64,000 nucleotides of DNA from Pseudomonadota bacterium (GTDB taxonomy: Bacteria; Pseudomonadota; Gammaproteobacteria; Steroidobacterales; Steroidobacteraceae), in assembly GCA_016704655.1 (NCBI GenBank), contig JADIZR010000004.1, forward strand, positions 62,001 to 126,000, in the 5' to 3' direction. Under the pieces are notes generated by a model. It saw nothing but the letters and a program-made list of their open reading frames with translations. It did no database searches and was not told where the DNA came from. Below are positions 39,417 through 48,237 of this stretch, piece after piece (the stretch's first letter is position 1; the number at the start of each line of letters is the position of its first letter). The translations under genes were made by a program, and so were the position numbers.

Positions 39417-39947
39417 TCAGGCGGCCGCGCTCTTCTGGTCCTTGACCGCTGCGATCGTGCGCACGAGCTTCGCGTGAGGCTCTGCCAGCGTGCGAACGAA
39501 CTTGCCGATCGGGGCCTTGATGACTCCGAGCAGCTGCGCCAAAGCCTGGTCCTTGGTAGGAAGGCTTGCGACGCGCTCGAGGTCACTACCCGGCAGAACC
39601 GTGCCGCCCAGGGACACCAGCGTCGGCACGAGCTTGTCGTTGTCCTTCGCGAATGCCTTGATCAGCCGCGCTGCCGCGCCCGGATCGTCCTGCGAGAAGG
39701 CGAGGATCAGCGGACCCTTGAGCTTGTCACCGACGCACTCGAACTGAGTGCCGGCGATGGCTCGACGGGCCAGCGTGTTCTTCACCACGCGCATGTAGAC
39801 GCGGTTGGCGCGGGCCTTGGCGCGAAGCTCGGTGAGCTTCGCAACCGGCAGCCCCCGGTATTCCGCAGCGACCACGGACAGCGCGGACTGCGCGACCGTT
39901 GCCACTTCGGCGACCAGTGCCTTCTTGTCGTCAAATCTAAGCGCCAT
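39417..39947 (-). CDS. rplJ: 50S ribosomal protein L10
   Basis: 176 residues opening MALRFDDKKALVAEVATVAQ. Binds 23S rRNA with the N-terminal domain and L7/L12 dimers through its C-terminal helix. An AGGAGGAAGAC ribosome-binding site precedes ATG 39947. In E. coli the L10-L7/L12 complex represses its own mRNA; a matching leader is present upstream. Confidence 0.98.
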   Translation of the reverse strand: MALRFDDKKALVAEVATVAQSALSVVAAEYRGLPVAKLTELRAKARANRVYMRVVKNTLARRAIAGTQFECVGDKLKGPLILAFSQDDPGAAARLIKAFAKDNDKLVPTLVSLGGTVLPGSDLERVASLPTKDQALAQLLGVIKAPIGKFVRTLAEPHAKLVRTIAAVKDQKSAAA

Positions 39948-39959
39948 GTCTTCCTCCTG

Positions 39960-40140
39960 GCCTGAAGATCAAACTTCGAACACCCATCCGTAGGCGTTCG
40001 CCCTTCTTAAGAAGGCGGACCTTCGGCAGTGAGACACTGACTCGGGTACCACCATCTGCGCAGGCTGCGCGATTAAGGGAGCGACTCCGCGAGGAGATCT
40101 CCCGCCTGCGGTCTTCGATGATGACCGCCCCCCGCTTTAC
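39960..40140 (-). promoter_or_regulatory. Putative L10 leader RNA
   Basis: The 285-base gap between rplA and rplJ has no gene. On the minus strand it contains CTTAATCGCG...CTGCGCAGATGGTG (complement of 40050-40077), which resembles the conserved core of the L10-binding leader of proteobacteria as I remember it, and a TTCTTAAGAA palindrome near 40010. A separate hairpin CACCAC-CGAG-GTGGTG sits at about 40139-40154. No strong promoter was found. Confidence 0.45.
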
Positions 40141-40232
40141 ACCACCGAGGTGGTGCCAGCGCCACTCGCGTGGGCTGGGGCGATGGACGGCCCTGCATCA
40201 AAACCTTGAATTCAATAAAACTTCGTCCCGGT

Positions 40233-40937
40233 TCAGCCCGCGGTCGACGCGAGCGACGACTGGTCGACCGGCACGCCGGGACCCATCGTCGACGACACGG
40301 TGACCTTGCGCAGGTAAACGCCTTTCGACGACGCCGGCTTGGACTTCTGCAGGTCGCCCAGCAGGGCCTGCAGGTTTTCCTTCAGCTTCGACGTGTCGAA
40401 GCTCGCCTTGCCGATCGTGCAATGGATCACGCCGCCCTTGTCGGTACGGAACCGCACCTGGCCGGCCTTCGCATTGCGGACGGCGCCCGCGACGTCCGGC
40501 GTGACCGTGCCGACTTTCGGGTTCGGCATCAGTCCGCGCGGACCGAGGATCTGGCCGAGCTGGCCGACGACGCGCATGGCGTCCGGGCTGGCGACCACCA
40601 CGTCGAAGTTGAGCTCGCCCGCCTTGACCTTTTCGGCGAGGTCCTCCATGCCGACGATGTCGGCGCCGGCTTCACGCGCGAGATCGGCATTCTTGCCCTG
40701 CGTGAACACGGCGACGCGGACGGTCTTGCCCGTGCCGTGCGGGAGCACGGTCGAGCCGCGGACCTGCTGGTCCGACTTGGACGCGTCCACGCCGAGGTTG
40801 ACCGACACGTCGACGGCTTCGTCGAACTTGGCGGTGGCGAACTGCTTGATGATGCCGATGGCATCCTCAATCGGGTACTGCTTGCCCGGGACGATCTTTT
40901 CGGCCCACGGCTTCATACGCTTGGCGACGGCAACCAT
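40233..40937 (-). CDS. rplA: 50S ribosomal protein L1
   Basis: 234 residues with MPNPKVGTVTPDVAGAV, the conserved RNA-binding block, and KGVYLRKVTVSSTMGPGVPVD near the end. Forms the L1 stalk that escorts deacylated tRNA, and represses rplKA in E. coli. Two bases after rplK. Confidence 0.98.
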   Translation of the reverse strand: MVAVAKRMKPWAEKIVPGKQYPIEDAIGIIKQFATAKFDEAVDVSVNLGVDASKSDQQVRGSTVLPHGTGKTVRVAVFTQGKNADLAREAGADIVGMEDLAEKVKAGELNFDVVVASPDAMRVVGQLGQILGPRGLMPNPKVGTVTPDVAGAVRNAKAGQVRFRTDKGGVIHCTIGKASFDTSKLKENLQALLGDLQKSKPASSKGVYLRKVTVSSTMGPGVPVDQSSLASTAG

Positions 40938-40939
40938 GA

Positions 40940-41377
40940 TCAGACCTCCAACCCTTCGACATCGACACCCATGCTGCGGGCGCTGCCCGCGATGGTCCTT
41001 ACGGCCGCTTCGAGATCGGCGGCGGTCAGGTCCGGGGTCTTCGTTTTGGCAATGTCTTCAAGCTGCTTGCGCGTGATCTTGCCGACCTTGGCAGTGTTCG
41101 GCGTGCCGCTGCCCTTCTCGATGCCGATCGCCTTGCGGATCAGCACGGACGCGGGCGGCGTCTTCATGATGAAGGTGAAGCTGCGGTCGCTGTAGACCGT
41201 GATCACCACCGGAATCGGCAGGCCCTTCTCGACCTGCTGCGTCTGCGCATTGAACTGCTTGCAGAACTCCATGATGTTGACGCCCTGCTGGCCGAGCGCC
41301 GGACCGATCGGCGGGCTCGGGTTCGCCTGGCCTGCAGGCACCTGCAGCTTGACGTAGCCGTTGACTTTCTTTGCCAT
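40940..41377 (-). CDS. rplK: 50S ribosomal protein L11
   Basis: 145 residues from ATG 41377 (MAKKVNGYVKLQVPAGQANPSPPIGPALG), preceded by AGGAGAGAG. Binds the GTPase centre and is needed for RelA activation. The C-terminal rRNA-binding domain ending GVDVEGLEV is complete. Confidence 0.98.
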   Translation of the reverse strand: MAKKVNGYVKLQVPAGQANPSPPIGPALGQQGVNIMEFCKQFNAQTQQVEKGLPIPVVITVYSDRSFTFIMKTPPASVLIRKAIGIEKGSGTPNTAKVGKITRKQLEDIAKTKTPDLTAADLEAAVRTIAGSARSMGVDVEGLEV

Positions 41378-41446
41378 CTCTCTCCTCTTGCGGGGGCGTG
41401 GCGAACGCCCTCGGGCTCGCCCATCCTTTATGCACCTCCCCCGCCG

Positions 41447-41461
41447 CCCCCCCCCCCCCCC
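41447..41461. repeat. Run of fifteen C in the nusG-rplK spacer
   Basis: Fifteen consecutive C on the plus strand (G in the nusG-rplK transcript), preceded by CTCCCCCGCCG. Length is likely unreliable. It lies in the 108-base nusG-rplK spacer where an L1-responsive leader is expected. Confidence 0.65.
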
Positions 41462-41485
41462 GGACCCCAACCAAAAAACCACTCC

Positions 41486-42019
41486 TCAGGCCTTTTCCAC
41501 CTGACTGAACTCCAGCTCCACCGGCGTCGAGCGCCCGAGGATCTGCACCGCGACCTGCATGCGGCTCTTCTCGTAATTGACCGACTCGACGACGCCGTTG
41601 AAGTCGTTGAACGGGCCGTCCGTGACGCGCACGACTTCGCCCGGCTCGAACAGCACCTTCGGCCGCGGCTTCTCGGCGCCTTCCTCGACCCGGCGCAGGA
41701 TGGCATTCGCCTCCCGCTCCGTGATCGGGGCCGGGCGCTCGGGCGTGCCGCCGATGAACCCGAGGACCTTCGGCGTCTCGCGCACGAGGTGCCAGGTGTC
41801 TTCGTTCATCTCCATCTGCACGAGCACGTAGCCCGGGAAGAACTTGCGCTCGCTCTTGCGGCGCTGCCCGTCCCGCATCTCGACCACTTCTTCCGTCGGG
41901 ACCAGGATCTCACCGAACTTGTCGTCGAGTCCGTGGAGCTTGATGCGGTCCTTCAGGCTCGCCGAGACCTTGTGCTCGAAGTTCGAGTAGGCGTGAACGA
42001 CATACCAGCGCAGCGCCAC
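41486..42019 (-). CDS. nusG: Transcription termination/antitermination factor NusG
   Basis: 177 residues starting at GTG 42019, three bases after the secE stop (TGACCGTG). The NGN domain (ALRWYVVHAYSNFEHKV, FFPGYVLVQMEM) and the C-terminal KOW domain (EPGEVVRVTDGPFNDFNGVVE) are intact. It couples RNA polymerase to Rho or to S10 on the ribosome. Confidence 0.98.
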   Translation of the reverse strand: MALRWYVVHAYSNFEHKVSASLKDRIKLHGLDDKFGEILVPTEEVVEMRDGQRRKSERKFFPGYVLVQMEMNEDTWHLVRETPKVLGFIGGTPERPAPITEREANAILRRVEEGAEKPRPKVLFEPGEVVRVTDGPFNDFNGVVESVNYEKSRMQVAVQILGRSTPVELEFSQVEKA

Positions 42020-42021
42020 GG

Positions 42022-42402
42022 TCAGCCCCCTTGTCCAGTCAGGGTGCGAGTGATCCAGCCCAGCATCATGTCGAGCAGCCAGAAAAAAAGCCCCATCACG
42101 AGGATCGCCGCGACGACGACGAGCGTCATCTTGGTGGTGTCCTCGCGCGTGGGCCAGACGACCTTGCGCAGTTCGACGCGCGAACCCTGCACGAACTGCC
42201 ACAGCTCGCGACCCTGCGCCGACTGCAGCGCGACGAAGATGCCCGCCGCCACCGCGACCAGCACGACGAGCCAGCGCGCCGCGGCCGGATACTGGTCGAA
42301 CACGTAGAAGGACGCGATGCCCGCCACGAGGATCGCGACTGCCGCGACGAGCTTTGCTGTGTCCAGCACGCTTGCGCTGCTGGCTTGTGCCTGTTCGGTC
42401 AT
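42022..42402 (-). CDS. secE: Protein translocase subunit SecE
   Basis: 126 residues from ATG 42402. Three predicted membrane segments, as in gammaproteobacterial SecE, with the conserved amphipathic helix ELRKVVWPTREDTTKMT before the last one. It clamps the SecY channel. Upstream frame is open but overlaps tRNA-Trp, so it is excluded. Confidence 0.97.
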   Translation of the reverse strand: MTEQAQASSASVLDTAKLVAAVAILVAGIASFYVFDQYPAAARWLVVLVAVAAGIFVALQSAQGRELWQFVQGSRVELRKVVWPTREDTTKMTLVVVAAILVMGLFFWLLDMMLGWITRTLTGQGG

Positions 42403-42474
42403 TCGCTCACGCCGGGTCCGACCCGTCCTTTTTCGCTGTTTGCCTGCACGCGCCGTCGCTGTCCGCTCATCGAC

Positions 42475-42550
42475 TGGCAGGCCAGGAGGGAATCGAACCC
42501 CCAACCTGCGGTTTTGGAGACCGCCGCTCTGCCAATTGAGCTACTGGCCT
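42475..42550 (-). tRNA. tRNA-Trp (CCA)
   Basis: 76 nt on the minus strand including an encoded 3' CCA. Acceptor AGGCCAG pairs with CTGGCCT; anticodon loop TCTCCAAA gives CCA; T-arm GGTTCGATTCC. Lies between tufB and secE, its usual place in gammaproteobacteria. Confidence 0.97.
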
Positions 42551-42593
42551 GTGCTGCGCAAACTTCGCCGAAGGACTGAACGGACCCTCTCGG

Positions 42594-42662
42594 AAGGGGT
42601 TAGGGGTAGGGGTTAGTCGGACGGAGCGGCAGCCGACCCCTAACCCCAGCCCTAACCCCCTT
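42594..42662. repeat. TTAGGGG-type inverted repeat after tufB
   Basis: Arms of GGGGTTAGGGG-like sequence at 42594-42620 and CCCCTAACCCC-like sequence at 42633-42662 around a 12-base loop. The minus (RNA) strand has four G runs separated by 2-3 bases, a G-quadruplex pattern. It starts 6 bases after the tufB stop. Confidence 0.75.
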
Positions 42663-42667
42663 CCTCC

Positions 42668-43858
<1,191 letters not shown>

Positions 43859-43896
43859 GACCGATTACCTCTAAAAAAATCGTCAGTCTATTCAAC

Positions 43897-43945
43897 AGGG
43901 GTTAGGGGATAGGTTTCCTGTCCAAACCCTATTCCCTAACCCCCA
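43897..43945. repeat. TTAGGGG-type inverted repeat before tufB
   Basis: AGGGGTTAGGGGATAGGTTT at 43897-43916 faces AAACCCTATTCCCTAACCCCC at 43924-43944 around a 7-base loop. The minus strand again holds four G runs. It lies between tRNA-Thr and tufB, so a copy stands on each side of tufB. Confidence 0.75.
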
Positions 43946-43955
43946 TCCCCTTGTC

Positions 43956-44031
43956 TGGAGCCCACGACCGGAATCGAACCGGTGACCTCGTCCTTACCAA
44001 GGACGTGCTCTACCGACTGAGCTACGTGGGC
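43956..44031 (-). tRNA. tRNA-Thr (GGU)
   Basis: 76 nt, minus strand, 3' CCA encoded. Acceptor GCCCACG/CGTGGGC; anticodon loop CTTGGTAA gives GGT; T-arm GGTTCGATTCC. Between tRNA-Gly and tufB. Confidence 0.97.
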
Positions 44032-44072
44032 CTTCTCTTCAAACTCAAGAACCCGTTCCTCGGCGTCCCGGT

Positions 44073-44146
<74 letters not shown>

Positions 44147-44216
44147 AAGCTCTCGCCGGTTTCAGGTCGCCCAGTCCGGTCGCGAAGACCCACGCCACTC
44201 CGCTACTCTCTGGTAC

Positions 44217-44302
<86 letters not shown>

Positions 44303-44320
44303 GCGAACAGAGAGCCGCGT

Positions 44321-44349
44321 ATTCTCGGGGGACGGGGCGGCTGTGTCAA
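44321..44349 (-). promoter_or_regulatory. Promoter of the tRNA-tufB operon
   Basis: Minus-strand consensus TTGACA (complement of 44344-44349), 17-base spacer, GAGAAT (complement of 44321-44326). The -10 is followed by ACGCGGC, a GC-rich discriminator typical of stringently controlled stable RNA promoters. It ends 18 bases before mature tRNA-Tyr. Confidence 0.75.
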
Positions 44350-44383
44350 TCCAAAACCGTGGCCCATCCCACTGGAGCACCTG

Positions 44384-44554
44384 ATGGAAACCCGCCAGCT
44401 CGGTCAACAGGGCCTGGAAGTTGCCGCCCTCGGTCTCGGCTGCATGGGATGGGGGGCCACCCTGGCCCCTACGCGGACGCTGCGGCTCGGCCAGTCGCCG
44501 CCGCCCCAGCCGTCCGGCAAGGCCGTGCAGGACCGAAATCTTGCGAACTTCTGA
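44384..44554 (+). pseudogene. Aldo/keto reductase stub
   Basis: ATG 44384 opens METRQLGQQGLEVAALGLGC then MGWG, the N-terminus (first beta strand) of aldo/keto reductases. After about 24 residues the family match stops; the frame runs on as unrelated sequence to a TGA at 44552. The rest of the roughly 330-residue enzyme is absent. A decayed or truncated gene between the tRNA operon and the TerC gene. Confidence 0.65.
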
Positions 44555-44579
44555 ACGCGAATATTTATTCGTATATTAT
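44550..44579 (+). promoter_or_regulatory. Possible promoter for the TerC-family gene
   Basis: An AT-rich island (GAATATTTATTCGTATATTATA) about 60-80 bases before the start, with TATTAT at 44574-44579 and a weak TTCTGA 18 bases upstream. I see no Mn-sensing yybP-ykoY riboswitch pattern, which often precedes such genes. Confidence 0.35.
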
Positions 44580-44639
44580 AGGCCAGCCGACGCTGCCGCG
44601 CAGCCGGCACCCCCACTTGCCTGGAAGTTGTGCGCCACC

Positions 44640-45659
44640 ATGACCGACCTGCTGCTGTTTCCGTTCGCCGACTACTGGTGGTTCTACGCAGGCTTCACGG
44701 CGTTCGTTCTGCTCGTGCTTGCGCTCGACCTGGGCGTATTTCACCGCGACGCGCACGAAGTCACCGCGCGCGAAGCCGCCGCGTGGAGCCTGGTGTGGGT
44801 GCTGCTCGCACTCGTCTTCAATTACTTCTTTTACCGCTACATGCTGTGGCACCTGCCGCAGGTGCCTGCCCTCGCCGGCCTCGACCACGGCACGCTGGCC
44901 CGCGATTCCGCGCTCGAGTTGCTCGCGGGTTACGTCGTCGAGAAAGCGTTGGCCGTCGACAACATCTTCGTGTTCGTCGCCGTGTTCTCGTACTTCGCGG
45001 TGCCTGCCAGATACCAGCACCGCGTGCTCTTCTACGGCATCCTGGGCGCGCTGCTCTTCCGGGCGCTGTTCATTTCGCTCGGCTCCGTGCTGATGCAGTA
45101 TCACTGGATCGTGATCGTGTTCGGAGCGTTCCTGATCGCAACCGGGATCAAGATCCTGTTCCTGCCGGAGAAGCCGCTCGACCCGGGACGCGACCCAATA
45201 ATCCGCCTGGTGAAGCGCTTCGTGCCGGTGTGGCCAAAGATCGAAGGCGACAGGTTCTGGGTGCGGCACGAGGGCGTGCTCTTCGCCACGCCGCTGTTCG
45301 TCGTGCTGGTGTTCATCGAGTTTTCGGACATCATCTTCGCGATCGATTCGGTGCCAGCCATCTTTGCGCTGACCAACGAGTCGATGATCGTGTTCACCTC
45401 GAACATATTCGCGATCCTCGGTCTGCGCGCCATGTACTTCCTGCTCGCGAGCGCGGTGCGGTACTTCAGCTACCTGAAGTACGGCCTCGGACTGATCCTG
45501 GTGTTCGTGGGCCTCAAGATGGTCTGGCTGAACCAGGCCTTCGGGGGCAAGTTCCCGATCACGTGGTCGCTCGGGATCATCGGCGCGATCCTGGCGTTGT
45601 CGATGCTCGTTTCCGTGGCCGCCCGCAAGCTGCCGCCAGTCGGCCCTTCAGGCGCCTGA
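44640..45659 (+). CDS. TerC/Alx-family integral membrane protein
   Basis: 339 residues from ATG 44640, with about nine hydrophobic segments. Conserved acidic membrane motifs of the family are present: EKALAVDNIFVF near residue 100 and FSDIIFAIDSVPAIFALT near 235. TerC/Alx proteins are linked to metal (manganese) export, including supply to secreted metalloproteins, and to tellurite or alkaline stress. It converges with murI and the two coding regions overlap by 12 bases at their 3' ends. Confidence 0.93.
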   Translation: MTDLLLFPFADYWWFYAGFTAFVLLVLALDLGVFHRDAHEVTAREAAAWSLVWVLLALVFNYFFYRYMLWHLPQVPALAGLDHGTLARDSALELLAGYVVEKALAVDNIFVFVAVFSYFAVPARYQHRVLFYGILGALLFRALFISLGSVLMQYHWIVIVFGAFLIATGIKILFLPEKPLDPGRDPIIRLVKRFVPVWPKIEGDRFWVRHEGVLFATPLFVVLVFIEFSDIIFAIDSVPAIFALTNESMIVFTSNIFAILGLRAMYFLLASAVRYFSYLKYGLGLILVFVGLKMVWLNQAFGGKFPITWSLGIIGAILALSMLVSVAARKLPPVGPSGA

Positions 45660-46529
45660 CGGCGGCTGCGCCGACGCGAGATCGACGATCTCGACGTCCG
45701 CCGGCGCCAGGGGCCGGCCGAGAAACACGGCCCCGACGCGTGCAAAGCGTTCGGGGCCATCGGTCGCGAGCAGCGTGACGGTGCCAGCCGCCTGATCGTG
45801 ACGCAGCACACCACGCCGGGCCAGGACCTCTGCCAGCGCAACCGCCGTCGTCGCCGCCGAATCGACGATCGCGACATCGGGCCCCAGTACTTCGCGCAGC
45901 ACAGGCGCGAGCACCGGGAAGTGCGTGCAGCCGAGCACCAGCGTGTCGGGGCGTGCGGCCGCTACATCCGCGACGAAGATGTCGTCCAGATAGCGGTGAA
46001 TCACACCTTCGACGATCGGGCCGTCCGTCCAGCCCTCCTCCGCCAGCGCGACGAACAAGGGACAGGCGCGCGCCATGACGGTGGCACCGGGCCGCCTGCG
46101 CATGATCGCCGCCTGGTAGGCGCCCCCGCGCACCGTGCTCTCAGTCGCGAGCACCGCGATGCGCCCGGCCCGCGTCGCCCGGCACGCGGCCGCAGCCCCC
46201 GGCTCGAGCACGCCGATAACCGGCACCGGGTCGAATTCGTGCGTGAGCGCATCGAGTGCGATGGCCGACGCGGTGTTGCAGGCGACGACGAGACACTTCA
46301 CGCCGCGCTCGTGCAGCAGGCGCGCCGCCTGCAGGGAATACTGGCGGATCGATGCGGGACTCTTGGTGCCATAAGGCAGCCGCGCGGTGTCGCCGAGATA
46401 GACGAAGTCTTCACCGGGCAGCCGGTCGAGCAAGGCGCGCAGCACGGTCAGTCCGCCGACGCCGGAGTCGAACACGCCGATCGGCGAGGAACTCGAAATC
46501 ACCTGGTCGCCCTGCAGTTTGCCGCGCAT
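45648..46529 (-). CDS. murI: Glutamate racemase
   Basis: 293 residues from ATG 46529. Both catalytic cysteines are present: the first in VACNTASA and the second in LGCTHFPVL; the substrate loop FDSGVGGLTVLRAL is intact. Makes D-glutamate for peptidoglycan. Monocistronic, divergent from the PilZ gene. The first 15 residues before IGVFDSG are slightly longer than usual. Confidence 0.95.
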   Translation of the reverse strand: MRGKLQGDQVISSSSPIGVFDSGVGGLTVLRALLDRLPGEDFVYLGDTARLPYGTKSPASIRQYSLQAARLLHERGVKCLVVACNTASAIALDALTHEFDPVPVIGVLEPGAAAACRATRAGRIAVLATESTVRGGAYQAAIMRRRPGATVMARACPLFVALAEEGWTDGPIVEGVIHRYLDDIFVADVAAARPDTLVLGCTHFPVLAPVLREVLGPDVAIVDSAATTAVALAEVLARRGVLRHDQAAGTVTLLATDGPERFARVGAVFLGRPLAPADVEIVDLASAQPPSGA

Positions 46530-46688
46530 TGGTGGCCCCTGGCTGCCGTCGATTCGCAGCATAGCTGACGCTGCAATAGACATAACGCCAAGGCGCACGC
46601 CAGGGCCTCTTCCCTCCTGACCCGGGCCGTGCATAATGGCGCGGCAAGAGCCCGACGCATCGCATAGAAAAAGAGAAGACGCGGAGCC

Positions 46689-46961
46689 GTGGAGAGAAGA
46701 CTGACAACGCGCCACCGAGCGCGCACCACCGTGTACGTGCTCCTGCCGGGGAGTCACCGCCGTCTCTGCCGCGCGCGCAACCTGAGCGCCACCGGCGTGT
46801 TCGTCGAGACCGGCGACATGGGCCTGCGCAAGGGCCAGACCGTCGAACTGGCGTTTGCCATCAGCCTCGGCACCATCACCAAGCTGCATCGTCGCACCGC
46901 GGTCGTCGCGCACGTTTCACGCGGCGGTACGGGCCTGATGATGCAGAACCACGGCAGCTGA
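46689..46961 (+). CDS. Single-domain PilZ protein
   Basis: 90 residues starting at GTG 46689. The c-di-GMP signature is visible: RHRAR near residue 8 (RxxxR) and NLSATGVFVET about 25 residues later (N/DxSxxG). Stand-alone PilZ proteins act as c-di-GMP receptors that bind a partner. The partner is unknown. It precedes the V-type ATPase operon on the same strand, 179 bases upstream, probably as a separate unit. Confidence 0.85.
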   Translation: MERRLTTRHRARTTVYVLLPGSHRRLCRARNLSATGVFVETGDMGLRKGQTVELAFAISLGTITKLHRRTAVVAHVSRGGTGLMMQNHGS

Positions 46962-47140
46962 GCGCGCCCCGGCCGGCGCGCCAGCGCCTGCCTGTGCCGC
47001 GGTTACGCAACGCGCAGTGCCGTAAGCACTACCCCCGATTCAACGTGTCCGCACCGGGCTTAATGTCAGGTTTCGGACCCGTTTCGCTCGGACGAGCGTG
47101 AGGCTCACCCGCGCCGCCGCTGCGATGCGTTCGTGCGGCG

Positions 47141-47473
47141 ATGACAACAACGACACCAGACCGAACCGTTGCCGATGCGATCGATCGCGTGCTCGAAGCC
47201 GAGCACGCTGCCGCGCTGACGATCGTCGCAGCCGAGGCCGCCGCCCGGTCGAGCATCGACGCCGCGCGCGAAAAACGGCGCGAGATCCTCGAGACGGCGC
47301 GACAGCGCGTGATGCGGCTGCACGAGCGGGCGCAGGCGCGCCTGGCAGGACGACTCGCGCAACTGGATGCGAACGCATCCATCGAGACGCTCGACGCGGC
47401 CGCGCTGGGCGCCGTGGCGGCCGATGCGCTTGCGGCGGTCGCCGAACGGCTGACCACGGATGAGTCGGCGTGA
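47141..47473 (+). CDS. V/A-type ATPase peripheral stalk subunit (G/H-like)
   Basis: 110 residues, almost entirely helical, rich in Ala/Arg/Glu (ARSSIDAAREKRREILETARQR), the profile of the small stalk subunit that pairs with subunit E. Assignment rests on composition and its place as first gene of the operon, since these proteins have no catalytic motif. Its stop overlaps the next start (GTGA). Confidence 0.7.
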   Translation: MTTTTPDRTVADAIDRVLEAEHAAALTIVAAEAAARSSIDAAREKRREILETARQRVMRLHERAQARLAGRLAQLDANASIETLDAAALGAVAADALAAVAERLTTDESA

Positions 47474-48237
47474 GCGCGGGCAGCGGCCATTTCGCGTATG
47501 CCCAGGCCCGTCTGCAGGCGCGTTTCGGCCAATCCGCCGATCCCGCTGCCTTGCAGAGCGCAAGCGCTGCCCGCGATCTCGCGGGTTTTCTCGGCGCAGT
47601 GCGTGCAACTCCGCAGCGACGCTACACGACACGCCTGGCGCCCGGCATGGATCCCCACGAACTCGAGCGGCACTTGCGCTACGAGTGGTCAGCACTCGTC
47701 GACGAAGTGGCGCGCTGGCAACCCACGGCCTGGCAGGAAGCCATCCGCTGGATGCGCTGGCTGCCCTACCTGCCGGCGCTGCAGAAACTCAGCCGCGGCG
47801 GCCGGCCTCCCGCATGGACTCGAGCGGATCCGGTGCTGGGTCACATCGTTGCGCTGGATCCTGCGCTGCGTGGCGCAGCACTCGCCGCTTCACCGCTGCA
47901 GCCGTTCCGTCTTGCGCTCGAAACAGCCGCTGGCGACGTCACGGCAGCCTGGCTCAGCCATTGGCGGACGCTGTGGCCCGCCGGGAGTCGTCACGTACGC
48001 GCCATGGATCGGATCGCGCGCGATGTCGCGTTGCTCGACGCGAAGCTGCGGGAGGCAGTCGGCGGAGACAGCAGGGAGTTGCACCAGGCGTTGTCGCACC
48101 GGTTGCTGCGCACCTTCCGTCGTTACCCACTCTCACCCGCAGCGGCCGTCGCGTACCTGGGCCTCGAAGCGCTCGGCCTGCTCGGATTGCGCGGTGGCGT
48201 AATGCGTCGCGCCGTCGTCGTGCCGGGGCCCGCATGA
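47470..48237 (+). CDS. V/A-type ATPase subunit C (d-like)
   Basis: 255 residues starting with GTG 47470. An early YAQARLQARFG motif, followed by DLAGFLGAVR and many helices, matches the V-type subunit C/d family, the funnel that joins the central rotor to the membrane ring. Sequence conservation is low in this family, so the call also leans on the operon. Overlaps subunit I by ATGA. Confidence 0.75.
   Translation: MSAGSGHFAYAQARLQARFGQSADPAALQSASAARDLAGFLGAVRATPQRRYTTRLAPGMDPHELERHLRYEWSALVDEVARWQPTAWQEAIRWMRWLPYLPALQKLSRGGRPPAWTRADPVLGHIVALDPALRGAALAASPLQPFRLALETAAGDVTAAWLSHWRTLWPAGSRHVRAMDRIARDVALLDAKLREAVGGDSRELHQALSHRLLRTFRRYPLSPAAAVAYLGLEALGLLGLRGGVMRRAVVVPGPA

Noticed and set aside
44555..44639. 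Manganese yybP-ykoY riboswitch before the TerC-family gene
   Set aside because: The spacer is short and AT-rich and I cannot find the expected paired helices or conserved loop sequences.
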